DNA from: Rhodobacterales bacterium 32-66-9
GTDB lineage: Bacteria; Pseudomonadota; Alphaproteobacteria; Rhodobacterales; Rhodobacteraceae
Direction of reading: 5' to 3'
DNA: 34,810 nt
NCBI GenBank assembly: GCA_002280405.1
Contig: NCDY01000030.1
Location: 1 to 34,810, forward strand
Shown: one piece after another, positions 1-7,865 of the stretch
How positions within the stretch are numbered: the first letter of the stretch is position 1
How the letters are laid out: every line of letters begins with the position of its first letter
Notes under the pieces: generated by a model
What the model was told of the DNA's origin: nothing
The model's database searches: none
Seen by the model: the letters and a program-made list of their open reading frames with translations, nothing else
Position numbers and translations under genes: made by a program

Positions 1-766
1 TCAACGCCAGCCGGACCATGTTCAGCCCGGTCAGCACCAGCAACCCTTGCGTCCAGCGGCGGAAAGGCCCCTGTCCCAACCGGTCCTGCACCCGGTAGCC
101 GATGAACAACCCGACCAGCGCCGGGACCGACAGCGCCGCCGAAAAGCCCAGCGTTTCCGCGTTGGCCAGCCCGGTCACCAGATGCGACACCAACAGCGCT
201 ATCGCTCCGATCAGGAACACCACCCCCTGCGCCCGGATCATCTGCAGCTTGTCCGCCCCGGTGGACAGCAGGAACACCAGCAAGGGCGGCCCCCAGATGC
301 CCGACACCCCGCCGTAAAGCCCGCCAATCACCCCCAGCCCCCATTCCGCGCGGTCGCGGTGGTGCAGCTGGATCGCCAGGCTGCGGCCCATCAGTTGCAA
401 GCCTGCGAAGATCGTGATCGGCACCCCCAGCATCAGCAGGTATCCCGTGCGCGGGATCGCATCCGCGAACGGGGCCGAGACCGCGATGAAGACCACCGTC
501 GCCACCAGAAACCGCCGGTAGGTTCGTGCCGTTTCGACCGCCGGTCCGACCCCTTGCCGGAACGCCTGGCTCAGGTTGGTGAACAGTGTCGGCAGGATCA
601 GTCCGGCCAGCGCCAGATCCTGCGGCAGGAACACCGCGAAGGCTGACACCAGGATCAGCGGCATCGCGAACCCGACCGCGCCTTTGACAAAGCCCGCAAA
701 CAGCGTGATCGCCAGAGCGGCCGCGAACGCCTGGGGCGACAGTCCGGCTAGGAAAAAATCGGCCAT
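1..766 (-). CDS. TauE/SafE family permease, 3' end cut by window edge
   Basis: Minus-strand reading from the ATG at 764-766 gives at least 255 residues with no stop before the left edge. The protein is almost entirely hydrophobic helices. Near residues 25-37 it has the glycine-rich GFVKGAVGFAMPL segment typical of the TauE/SafE (DUF81) permease family, and a second glycine-rich segment, GGLYGGVSGIWGPP, in the second half, as expected for the two-repeat fold. Family members export or import sulfite, sulfoacetate or other small organic anions across the inner membrane; the substrate cannot be read here. The usual length is about 245-260 residues, so only a few C-terminal codons should be missing. 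It is divergent from mcd across a 245-bp gap. Confidence 0.85.
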   Translation of the reverse strand, partial: MADFFLAGLSPQAFAAALAITLFAGFVKGAVGFAMPLILVSAFAVFLPQDLALAGLILPTLFTNLSQAFRQGVGPAVETARTYRRFLVATVVFIAVSAPFADAIPRTGYLLMLGVPITIFAGLQLMGRSLAIQLHHRDRAEWGLGVIGGLYGGVSGIWGPPLLVFLLSTGADKLQMIRAQGVVFLIGAIALLVSHLVTGLANAETLGFSAALSVPALVGLFIGYRVQDRLGQGPFRRWTQGLLVLTGLNMVRLAL

Positions 767-906
767 GGCTTGTCCTTTTCGAACTGTCTGCCGCAAGGTC
801 GCGCCCGCGGAAAGCGGGATTTTGTCGTGGATCGAACATCCCGGCTTGCCAGGCCCGTCTGACACGCCGTCGAGGCGTGCGCTGGAGCGCACCTTCCGCC
901 AACCTC

Positions 907-925
907 TGCGACATTTTAGGTCGCA
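907..925. promoter_or_regulatory. Inverted repeat TGCGAC-N7-GTCGCA, possible operator
   Basis: A perfect 6-bp inverted repeat separated by seven A/T-rich bases lies between the divergent permease gene and mcd, about 87 bp before the chosen mcd start. Its arms contain the same TGCGA/TCGCA core as the larger inverted repeat at 955-991. Size and symmetry suit a dimeric repressor site, but no regulator is assigned. Confidence 0.4.
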
Positions 926-954
926 AGGATAGCCTCTGGCGAAATCTTGTTGCT

Positions 955-991
955 CTGCACTTGCGAGGGCGCTACATCTTCGCAGGTGCAG
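955..991. promoter_or_regulatory. Long inverted repeat just upstream of mcd
   Basis: The left arm CTGCACTTGCGA (955-966) and right arm TCGCAGGTGCAG (980-991) pair at 11 of 12 positions around a 13-base spacer. The repeat ends 20 bases before the mcd ATG and just before its AGGAA ribosome-binding site (1000-1004). It could be an operator or an mRNA leader hairpin. No run of T follows it, so it does not look like an ordinary intrinsic terminator. Confidence 0.5.
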
Positions 992-1011
992 AATCTTGCA
1001 GGAAAACCCCG

Positions 1012-2676
1012 ATGCCGCATGACGGACAGGCCATGCCCGACACCCCGATCCTGCCCGATCTTCCAGCCCTGACCGCCGCCGCCCTCCCCGAGGTCGAGGC
1101 GCTGTTCACCACCGCCCGCGACCGGCTGAAGGACAAGGTGACCCGCGACGGCCGCCTGTCCGCCCCGGCACTGGAGGCGCGCCAGTTCCAGGCCCATGCG
1201 CTGGCCTGGCTTGCCACCTATGTCGAGGCGCTGCGCCAGTTGCGGGCCTGGTCCTCCCGCCTGACCGAAGCCGGCCAATTCGGCCCGATGGAACGGCTGA
1301 TCCTGCAGATCGGTTTCGGCGAATACCTCAACCAGATCGCTGGCGGCCTGCCGATGAGCCAGGGCGAGATCGCCCGCCTGTCGGACCTCGGTCAGACCTG
1401 GACCCCCGGCCCTGCCGCCGCAAGCCTCATCGCCCAAGGCAACACCCCCGACGCCCGCGACGCGCTGGTCCGGCTGATGCAGGACAACCATGGCCGCGCC
1501 ACCTTTGGCGCGACCGGCCTTGACGCCGAACTGGAGATGATCCGCGACCAGTTCCGCCGCTATGCCGACGAAAAGATCATCCCCCGGGCGCAAGGCTGGC
1601 ACCTGAAGGACGCGTTGATCCCGATGGAGGTGATCACCGACCTCGCCGGAATGGGCGTCTTCGGCCTGACCATCCCCGAGGAATACGGCGGTTTCGGCCT
1701 GTCGAAAGCCTCGATGGTCGTCGTCTCGGAAGAGCTGTCGCGCGGCTACATCGGCGTTGGATCCCTCGGCACCCGGACCGAGATCGCGGCCGAGCTGATC
1801 CTCTGCGGCGGCACCGACGCCCAGAAACGGAAATGGCTCCCCGGCCTCGCCTCGGGCGAGATCCTCCCCACCGCCGTCTTCACCGAACCGAACACCGGCT
1901 CCGACCTCGGCTCCTTGCGCACCCGCGCCCGCCGCAAGGGTAACGACTGGGAGATCACCGGCAACAAGACCTGGATCACCCACGCCGCCCGCACCCATGT
2001 GATGACCGTCCTCGCCCGCAGCGTGGAAGGCACTTCCGACTATCGCGGCCTGTCTATGTTCCTTGCGGAAAAGACCCCGGGCACCGACGAGACGCCCTTC
2101 GTCGACCAGGGCCTGTCGGGTGGCGAGATCGAGGTGCTCGGCTACCGCGGCATGAAGGAATACACCGTCAACTTCGACGGCTTTGCCGTGCGGGGCGAGA
2201 ACCTGCTGGGCGCCGTCGAGGGTCAGGGCTTCAAGCAGCTCATGCAGACGTTCGAATCCGCCCGCATCCAGACCGGAGCCCGCGCCATCGGCGTCGCACA
2301 ATCCGCCCTGGAAACCGGATTGCAATACGCCCTCGACCGCCAGCAGTTCGGCAAGCCCCTGATCGCCTTCCCCCGCATCGCCGGAAAGCTGGCGATGATG
2401 GCGGTCGAGATCATGATCGCCCGCCAGCTGACCTATTTCAGCGCCTGGCAGAAGGACCACGGCCAGCGCTGCGACCTCGAGGCGGGGATGGCCAAGCTCC
2501 TCGGCGCCCGCGTCGCCTGGGCCGCCGCCGACAACGCGCTGCAGATCCACGGCGGCAACGGCTTCGCGCTGGAGTATCGCATCTCCCGCATCCTCTGCGA
2601 CGCGCGCATCCTGAACATCTTCGAGGGAGCGGCCGAAATTCAAGCCACGGTGATCGCCCGGCGTCTTCTGGAGTGA
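1012..2676 (+). CDS. mcd: (2S)-methylsuccinyl-CoA dehydrogenase, ethylmalonyl-CoA pathway
   Basis: The 554-residue product is a flavin-dependent acyl-CoA dehydrogenase with an N-terminal extension of about 160 residues before the usual core. That extended architecture is characteristic of methylsuccinyl-CoA dehydrogenase, which makes mesaconyl-CoA in the ethylmalonyl-CoA pathway for acetyl-CoA assimilation in Rhodobacter and Paracoccus. Visible landmarks are FTEPNTGSD in the middle beta domain, the FAD-site motif IHGGNGF, and the C-terminal IFEGAAEIQ, whose Glu (about residue 538) matches the catalytic Glu376 position of medium-chain acyl-CoA dehydrogenase. The ATG at 1012 was chosen because AGGAA ends seven bases before it; an internal ATG at 1033 is possible. 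No other pathway gene is in the window, so the assignment rests on family resemblance rather than context. Confidence 0.83.
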   Translation: MPHDGQAMPDTPILPDLPALTAAALPEVEALFTTARDRLKDKVTRDGRLSAPALEARQFQAHALAWLATYVEALRQLRAWSSRLTEAGQFGPMERLILQIGFGEYLNQIAGGLPMSQGEIARLSDLGQTWTPGPAAASLIAQGNTPDARDALVRLMQDNHGRATFGATGLDAELEMIRDQFRRYADEKIIPRAQGWHLKDALIPMEVITDLAGMGVFGLTIPEEYGGFGLSKASMVVVSEELSRGYIGVGSLGTRTEIAAELILCGGTDAQKRKWLPGLASGEILPTAVFTEPNTGSDLGSLRTRARRKGNDWEITGNKTWITHAARTHVMTVLARSVEGTSDYRGLSMFLAEKTPGTDETPFVDQGLSGGEIEVLGYRGMKEYTVNFDGFAVRGENLLGAVEGQGFKQLMQTFESARIQTGARAIGVAQSALETGLQYALDRQQFGKPLIAFPRIAGKLAMMAVEIMIARQLTYFSAWQKDHGQRCDLEAGMAKLLGARVAWAAADNALQIHGGNGFALEYRISRILCDARILNIFEGAAEIQATVIARRLLE

Positions 2677-2735
2677 CCGCTTGATTTCACGCCCACCGCC
2701 TCTAAACCTTTGCCCACTGCATTCGAGGGATGGGC

Positions 2736-3746
2736 ATGGACGTTGTGCTTCTGACCGGGGTCTCCGGCTTCATCGCAAAGCACATCGCGCTGAAACTGCT
2801 GAATGCGGGCTACACCGTCCGGGGCACCCTGCGCAGGCTGGACCGCGCCGCAGAGATCCATGCCGCGCTGCAGCCCTACCTCACCGAAACCGCAGGGCAA
2901 CTCGGGCTCGTGCAGGCCGATCTTGAATCCGATACGGGCTGGTCTCAGGCGATGGGCGGCGTCACGGCCCTGGTCCACACCGCCTCGCCCTTTCCCATCG
3001 CCCAGCCGAAGGATCCGGCCACCGTGATCCGCCCGGCAGTCGAAGGCACCGAGCGTGTGCTGAAGGCCGCCGCCGCCGCAGGGGTGTCGCGGGTGGTGCT
3101 GACCTCCTCCAGCGTCGCCGTCCTGAACGAGCACAAGCCCGACACGCTGCAGGACGAAGCCGACTGGTGCGACATCCACCTGCCCGGCACCACGCCCTAT
3201 GCCAAGTCGAAAACCCTCGCCGAACGCGCGGCGTGGGAGATCGCCAAGGCGCGCGGGCTCAGGCTGACCACGATCAACCCGGGCCTCGTCCTTGGCCCGC
3301 CGCTTGACGAACACTATGGCTCTTCGCTTGGCCTCGTCGAACGCTTCATGAAGGGCGGCGTCCCGATGCTGCCGCCGATGGGCCTGCCGATCGTCGATGT
3401 CCGCGACGTGGCCGAGATGCACCTGCGCGCGCTCCAGCGCCCCGAAACCGAGGGGCGGCGCTATATCGCGGCAGCCGGCTCGATGGCCTTCGTCGACATG
3501 GGCCGCACGCTCAAGGCCGCCTATCCCGGCCGCCGGATCCCGACCCGCGAGGCCCCGAAGGCGCTGGTCCGGTTCCTTGCGGTCTTCGACCCGTCGATCA
3601 AGTCGATCCTGCCCAAGCTCGGCCATCTGGAGCGGGTGTCGAACGCCCGTGCGGTCAGCGAGATGGGGATGGAATTCATCGCGCCGAAAGCGGCCCTCCT
3701 GGCCTCGGCCGACTGGCTGGTGAAGCACGGCAAGGTCTGGACTTAA
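2736..3746 (+). CDS. NAD(P)-dependent epimerase/reductase (extended SDR, dihydroflavonol-reductase type)
   Basis: The 336-residue protein begins with a beta strand and the nucleotide-binding motif LTGVSGFIAKH, the GxxGxxG fingerprint of extended short-chain dehydrogenases. The catalytic pair appears as YAKSK in the middle of the protein, preceded by the conserved LTSSSVAV serine strand. The NPGLVLGPPL segment is typical of the dihydroflavonol-4-reductase/cinnamoyl-CoA reductase branch, which reduces carbonyl groups with NADPH. The bacterial substrate is unknown. The start at 2736 is preferred over the ATG at 2730 because GAGG (2725-2728) then has a normal seven-base spacing. The gene follows mcd by 59 bp in the same direction and may be cotranscribed. 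It is a cytosolic enzyme. Confidence 0.85.
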   Translation: MDVVLLTGVSGFIAKHIALKLLNAGYTVRGTLRRLDRAAEIHAALQPYLTETAGQLGLVQADLESDTGWSQAMGGVTALVHTASPFPIAQPKDPATVIRPAVEGTERVLKAAAAAGVSRVVLTSSSVAVLNEHKPDTLQDEADWCDIHLPGTTPYAKSKTLAERAAWEIAKARGLRLTTINPGLVLGPPLDEHYGSSLGLVERFMKGGVPMLPPMGLPIVDVRDVAEMHLRALQRPETEGRRYIAAAGSMAFVDMGRTLKAAYPGRRIPTREAPKALVRFLAVFDPSIKSILPKLGHLERVSNARAVSEMGMEFIAPKAALLASADWLVKHGKVWT

Positions 3747-3848
3747 AGCGTGATGCGGAAAAGTGGACCCCGGTTTTCCGCGTCAAGCACGCGACCACCG
3801 GGAATCGAGATCGGGATGAGGTTTCCATCAAACATCCTCCAGATCTAG
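3747..3848. repeat. 102-bp dispersed intergenic repeat, copy A
   Basis: This block starts directly after the reductase stop codon and runs through the MFS stop codon (TAG at 3845-3847, minus strand). It aligns without gaps to 18053-18154, with 84 of 102 positions identical by my count. It contains the inverted repeat CGGAAAA...TTTTCCG, an alphaproteobacterial intergenic repeat type, and ends in AGATCTAG. Lying between converging genes, it may act as a transcript-end hairpin. Confidence 0.75.
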
Positions 3849-5062
3849 ACCCGGCCCCGCGAAGGGCGCAGCACGCCCAGCCTGGGGTGCAGCCGTCCCG
3901 CCACCGCCCAGGACACCAGAAGGCCGGCCCCCGCCGCGACGAAGATCCCCGGCAAGGGCGCGACCCACAGCACCAGCCAGGCCGCCCCCGGGGTCAGGAT
4001 CGACGACACATCGCGGAAACTGGAATAGACTGCCGACATCTCGGTCCGCTCGCTGGGCTTCACCGACATCAGGAACGGCAGGCCTCCGACCACATCCAGC
4101 ATCACCAGGAAGATCGACGCCGCCATGGTCAGCGCCACCGTGGCCCAGGGCAGCACAGCCAGCAGCCCCGCCGCCAGGAACAGGATCCCGCAGAGTCCGA
4201 ACGCGACCCGGACCGAGCGGCGGACCGACAGCCTGCGCCCGATCCGGTTGATCGCGGGCGCGGCGAACAGAAGCGCGTTGGTGATCGACAGCGCGATGCC
4301 GCCGACCTTGTCGCCAAGCCCCGCTTCGATGCTGAAGATCGGCAGATAGACGACGTAGACCCACCAGCCGCAGGACCGCATCACCGCAAACCACCAGCCC
4401 GCGATCAGCCTTGGCTGGCGGAAGAACCGACCCAGATACCCCAGGGGGTTCACCGCCGGACGCCTCGCACGCTGGATCTGCTTGCCGTTGCCCAGCCGCA
4501 GCACCCAGAAGACCACCAGCAGGGTCACCGCAAAGGCCCCTGCCAGAAGAAACGGTGCCGGCGCCCAACGGTCATTCAGCCAGACCCCGGTCAGGGGGCC
4601 GATCGCCCAGGGAGCGGCGGCATAGACCATCTGGGTCGACTGGCTGCGGCCCAGGTTCGCCCGGTCGACATAGTCCAGCACATAGGCATTGAAGCAGACG
4701 AATGTCGTCGCCGTCGCCATCGCGTTGCAGGCCAGTGACAGGGGCACCGACCACCAGGTCCCCAGAATCGCCAGCGCCATCCCGCACAGGTAAAGAAGGC
4801 ACCCGCCGGTATAGGCCCAGCGCCGCGGGATCAGCCGCGTCGCCCAGGGCACCATCAGCCCCCAGATCAGCGCCACGATCCCCGCCAGGAAATAGACCAG
4901 CGAGGTCGCCTGCGCATCCTTGAGCGCGGCATAGACCGCCAGTGGCATCGCCGAGATCAGCGTGCCGCGAACCGCCGCCTCGAGACCGGCCAGAAGCGCG
5001 AAATGCTCGATGCGCGGGGTCGGGCTGTGGCGCAGCGCCAGCGGAATGTAACGGTTGACCAT
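3845..5062 (-). CDS. Major facilitator superfamily transporter
   Basis: The 405-residue product is strongly hydrophobic with about twelve membrane helices and a central basic loop (NGKQIQRARRPAVNP), the usual layout of two six-helix MFS halves. A basic patch after the second or third helix (WATRLIPRRWAYTGG) matches the cytoplasmic loop expected in this family. It should be an inner-membrane secondary carrier. Nothing in the sequence shows the substrate. It lies 63 bp downstream of recO on the same strand, but is not part of the conserved recO neighbourhood. The last codons lie inside the dispersed repeat at 3747-3848, so the C-terminus (RPSRGRV) may have been shaped by insertion of that repeat. 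Confidence 0.82.
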   Translation of the reverse strand: MVNRYIPLALRHSPTPRIEHFALLAGLEAAVRGTLISAMPLAVYAALKDAQATSLVYFLAGIVALIWGLMVPWATRLIPRRWAYTGGCLLYLCGMALAILGTWWSVPLSLACNAMATATTFVCFNAYVLDYVDRANLGRSQSTQMVYAAAPWAIGPLTGVWLNDRWAPAPFLLAGAFAVTLLVVFWVLRLGNGKQIQRARRPAVNPLGYLGRFFRQPRLIAGWWFAVMRSCGWWVYVVYLPIFSIEAGLGDKVGGIALSITNALLFAAPAINRIGRRLSVRRSVRVAFGLCGILFLAAGLLAVLPWATVALTMAASIFLVMLDVVGGLPFLMSVKPSERTEMSAVYSSFRDVSSILTPGAAWLVLWVAPLPGIFVAAGAGLLVSWAVAGRLHPRLGVLRPSRGRV

Positions 5063-5125
5063 GACCGCCAGTTGGACGCCGCGGCCCCGGCCCCGTCTGT
5101 CACGCGGACGACATGTTCCGTCGCA

Positions 5126-5845
5126 TCAGGCCGGGAGGGACAGAAGGTCAACCAGCCGGGACCGCGCCCCGGGCAGCGGTTTGTCATGCAGGACCGGGCG
5201 AAGGCCACGATCGAGGAAGAAGCCGGTCAGCTTCAGGCCTTCGACCACCGCCGCCGGGGTCAGGAACGCCGCGCCCGCGATCCCTGCAGGCAAGGGCAGC
5301 AACCGGTCCGCCCAGTCCCCGGCCGCCGCCATGGTCACGGCGCGCCCGGTCTTCGGGCTGACAAAGGCCAATCCCTCGACCGCCCCGGTCACCGCACAGG
5401 CCCGAAGATCCAGCCCGAAGCCCAGCTCTTCCAGAAGCCGCAGCTCCCACCGCAGATAGGCCGTGGTCCAACCCTCGGTCCCGAACCGGTCGAACAGCGC
5501 CAGCGTGTCCGGGTAAAGCCCCGGATGCGGCTCGCGCTCGGGCAGGGCCAGCCGCAACAGCGCACAGGCCGCCAGCAGCCCCGCCAAAGCCAGCCGGTCC
5601 GCCAGAAGATGCGCCCGGGACCGCAGGGGCTCCACCGTGAAGCTGCCGATGTGGTCATCCAGCCGCGCCCGCCACTCCAGCGCCAGCCCCGTTCCCGGCT
5701 GCAGGGTCGCCGCCATCCTGCGCGAGGCCCCCCCCCGCACCACCCCGGCATGACGGCCATGCGCCGCCGTCAGCACCTCGATGATCGCGGCACTTTCGCC
5801 ATGCGTCCGCATGGACAGAAGGATGCCTTCGTCGCGCCAGTCCAT
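5126..5845 (-). CDS. recO: DNA repair protein RecO
   Basis: The 239-residue protein starts MDWRDEGILL, typical of the N-terminal OB fold of RecO, and continues with HGRHAGVVRGGASRR, the conserved loop following the first strands. The rest is the helical C-terminal domain. RecO binds SSB and single-stranded DNA and, with RecR, loads RecA in the RecFOR gap-repair pathway. Many RecO proteins have a four-cysteine zinc site in the second half; here only scattered cysteines are seen (ACALL, RACAV), so a zinc site is doubtful. A run of nine C (5728-5736, plus strand) lies inside the gene; the reading frame is correct across it. It is the last gene of the rpoZ-to-recO run, next to the DUF1491 gene, in the usual alphaproteobacterial order. 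Confidence 0.93.
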   Translation of the reverse strand: MDWRDEGILLSMRTHGESAAIIEVLTAAHGRHAGVVRGGASRRMAATLQPGTGLALEWRARLDDHIGSFTVEPLRSRAHLLADRLALAGLLAACALLRLALPEREPHPGLYPDTLALFDRFGTEGWTTAYLRWELRLLEELGFGLDLRACAVTGAVEGLAFVSPKTGRAVTMAAAGDWADRLLPLPAGIAGAAFLTPAAVVEGLKLTGFFLDRGLRPVLHDKPLPGARSRLVDLLSLPA

Positions 5846-5881
5846 GCCGGGACTATCCCGCGACGCAAGGCGGGGCGCAAC

Positions 5882-6217
5882 TCAATCCGACAGCCCGTCT
5901 TCCGCCAACAGCGTCCGCCCCTGCCGGTCCTCCAGCTCGATCAGCCAAAGGTCCGGGTCACGCGCGCGCGCGCGCGTCAAAAGCGCGTCCACCTCCGCCT
6001 CCGGACCTTCCGCCAGAAGGATCCAGGCCCGGGCGCCCGTCATCAGGTCCGACCGCCGCTCGAACGCCCGCGCGGTCCCGTCCAGCAGCGCCACCTTGAC
6101 CACCACCGCTCCCGCCTCGGCATCGCCTTTCGCGGTGACATAGGCGGGTATGTCCGCCAGACGCAGCCGCGTCAGATAGGCCGAGACCCAGACCCCCGCA
6201 GCCAGTCTTGCACTCAT
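5882..6217 (-). CDS. DUF1491 family protein
   Basis: The product is a 111-residue cytosolic protein beginning MSARLAAGVWVSAYL and carrying GDAEAGAVVVKV in its first half. This pattern, and its place between era and recO, are typical of DUF1491 in alphaproteobacteria. Function is unknown. An in-frame upstream extension to 6256 exists, but conserved members start at this ATG, so 6217 was chosen although no strong ribosome-binding site precedes it. A (CG)8 dinucleotide run at 5961-5976 codes for part of the LTRARARD segment and is a slippage-prone tract. The frame is intact through it. Confidence 0.8.
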   Translation of the reverse strand: MSARLAAGVWVSAYLTRLRLADIPAYVTAKGDAEAGAVVVKVALLDGTARAFERRSDLMTGARAWILLAEGPEAEVDALLTRARARDPDLWLIELEDRQGRTLLAEDGLSD

Positions 6218-6233
6218 CCGGCTTGCCCATTTC

Positions 6234-6253
6234 CCAAATACTCCCGCCGGAGG
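6234..6253 (-). promoter_or_regulatory. CCTCCGGCGGGAGTATTTGG intergenic motif
   Basis: Read on the minus strand, this 20-base motif lies between era and the DUF1491 gene and contains a small CTCC-GGCG-GGAG hairpin followed by TATTT. I recall very similar sequences as recurrent intergenic elements in Rhodobacterales. Its role here (transcript end, leader or repeat) is not shown by the sequence. Confidence 0.3.
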
Positions 6254-6314
6254 CATGACCCCGCGGGCGCTTTCCGCTCAAGACCCGGATTTTTCGTGGA
6301 CCAATCGTCCCCGT

Positions 6315-7229
6315 TCACACATCGCCGTCCCTGAAATCCAGCCCCATCTCGGAATAGCGTTCGGGCTCGTCCAGCCAGTTCGGCCTGACCTTGACCTGCA
6401 GGAACAGATGCACGGTCCGGCCGAGAAACTCGGATATGTCGGCCCGCGCCGCCTGGCCGATGGCCTTGATCGTCTCGCCCCGGTTGCCCAGCACGATCCC
6501 CTTGTGCCCGTCCCGCGCGACATAGACGATCTGGTCGATCCGCGTGGTGCCGTCGGGCTTGTCCTCCCACTTTTCCGTCTCGACGGTCAGCTGGTAGGGC
6601 AGTTCCTCGTGCAGGCGCAGCGTCAGCTTCTCGCGCGTCATTTCCGCCGCGATCATCCGCATCGGCAGATCGGCGATCTGGTCTTCCGGGTAGAACCAGG
6701 GCCCCTCCGGCAACTTGGCCGCCAGCCATTCCCGCAGGTCCGCCACCCCATAGCCCTTCTCCGCCGAGATCATGAAGGTCCTGGCAAACGGATAGGCCGA
6801 ATTCGCCGCCTCGGCCAGCGCCAGCAGCGTCTCCGCCTTCACCCGGTCGATCTTGTTGATCGCCAGCGCCACCGGCTGCCCCTTCGGCATCTCGTCGGCC
6901 AGCCGGTCGATGATCAGCTTCACGCCTTCGGTCAGCCCGCGCTGCGCCTCGATCAGCAAGACGATGATATCGGCATCCGACGCCCCACCCCAGGCCGCCT
7001 TGACCATCGACCGGTCCAGCCGCCGCCGGGGCCGGAAGATGCCGGGCGTGTCGACGAAGACGATCTGGCTTTGCCCTTCCATGCAGACCCCCCGGATCCG
7101 CGTCCGCGTCGTCTGCACCTTGTGCGTGACGATGGAGACCTTCGCCCCGACCATCCGGTTCAGCAGCGTCGACTTCCCGGCATTCGGCTCGCCGATCAGA
7201 GCGACGAAGCCCGCGCGCGTGTCAACCAT
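6315..7229 (-). CDS. era: GTPase Era
   Basis: The 304-residue protein has all the marks of Era. The G1 P-loop GEPNAGKS is at residues 13-20, DTPG is the G3 motif, NKID the G4 motif, and the C-terminal KH domain carries [14 protein letters not shown]. Era binds the 3' end of 16S rRNA and assists 30S subunit assembly at the membrane. The ATG at 7229 was chosen because the P-loop then falls at its normal distance from the N-terminus and the gene overlaps the rnc stop by 8 bp, giving the usual coupled rnc-era arrangement. No sequence lesion is seen, unlike in rnc just upstream. Confidence 0.96.
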   Translation of the reverse strand: MVDTRAGFVALIGEPNAGKSTLLNRMVGAKVSIVTHKVQTTRTRIRGVCMEGQSQIVFVDTPGIFRPRRRLDRSMVKAAWGGASDADIIVLLIEAQRGLTEGVKLIIDRLADEMPKGQPVALAINKIDRVKAETLLALAEAANSAYPFARTFMISAEKGYGVADLREWLAAKLPEGPWFYPEDQIADLPMRMIAAEMTREKLTLRLHEELPYQLTVETEKWEDKPDGTTRIDQIVYVARDGHKGIVLGNRGETIKAIGQAARADISEFLGRTVHLFLQVKVRPNWLDEPERYSEMGLDFRDGDV

Positions 7230-7841
7230 CCCCCGCCTCCATCCGCTCCAGCAGCATACGCGCCGCTGCCTGTTCCGCCACCCGCTTCGATCCAGCCGCT
7301 GCCTCGGCGCTTTCGCCGCTGGCCAGCACCACCCGCACCGTGAAGACCGGCGCGTGGTCGGGGCCCGACCGCCCGGTCTCCTCATAGACCGGCGGCGGCA
7401 TCGCCCGCGCCTGCGCCCATTCCTGCAAGGCGGTCTTCGCATCCCGCGCATCCGGCTCCACCGCCGCGATCCGCCCGGCCCAGAGCCGCAGGACGAGCGC
7501 CCGCGCAGCCTCGAACCCTGCGTCCTGGTAGACGGCGGCGATCACCGCTTCCATTCGCCCAGCCCGACCTCGCGGGCGACATCGGCGCAGGTCTCCTTGC
7601 GCACCAGCGCGTTGAAGCGGGGCGCAAGCTGCCCCTCCCGCGCGGTCTCGTCGGCAAAGAGCAGCGCCTCGGCCATCACCAGTCCCAGCACCCGGTCACC
7701 CAGAAACTCCAGCCGCTGATTGTCGGGCCGCGTCGCCGAGCCGATGGAGGCATGCGTGACAGCGCGCACAAGAAGATCGGGCCTTCGGAACGAATACCCC
7801 AGTCGGCCCTGAAAGGCCAACAGGTCCGCCGCCAGCCTCAC
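7222..7841 (-). pseudogene. rnc: Ribonuclease III gene with internal deletion and frameshift
   Basis: Two reading frames together make most of RNase III. The first (7841 to 7542) encodes 99 residues including the catalytic-domain signature [11 protein letters not shown] and ends GLGEWKR. The second (7554 to 7222) resumes at [17 protein letters not shown] and carries the complete C-terminal double-stranded RNA-binding domain ([19 protein letters not shown]). Compared with remembered Rhodobacter RNase III, about 23 residues are missing at the junction near 7554, including the SGGRR loop and the second catalytic aspartate just before MEAV. About 70 bp appear lost, which shifts the frame. RNase III processes rRNA precursors and structured mRNAs. 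As written, neither piece could be an active nuclease. Position between lepB and era is the conserved one. A consensus error is a serious alternative to true loss. Confidence 0.85.
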
Positions 7842-7865
7842 GCCATCTCTCTCACGCGCCCGCTC

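Noticed and set aside
916..2643. Long minus-strand open frame opposite mcd
   Set aside because: Composition is Gly/Ala/Val/Asp-rich antisense noise; mcd on the plus strand is clear.
5961..5976. (CG)8 run as a possible phase-variation switch in the DUF1491 gene
   Set aside because: The gene is in frame, the run encodes ordinary Ala/Arg residues, and such runs arise easily in GC-rich DNA. No evidence of length variation from one sequence.
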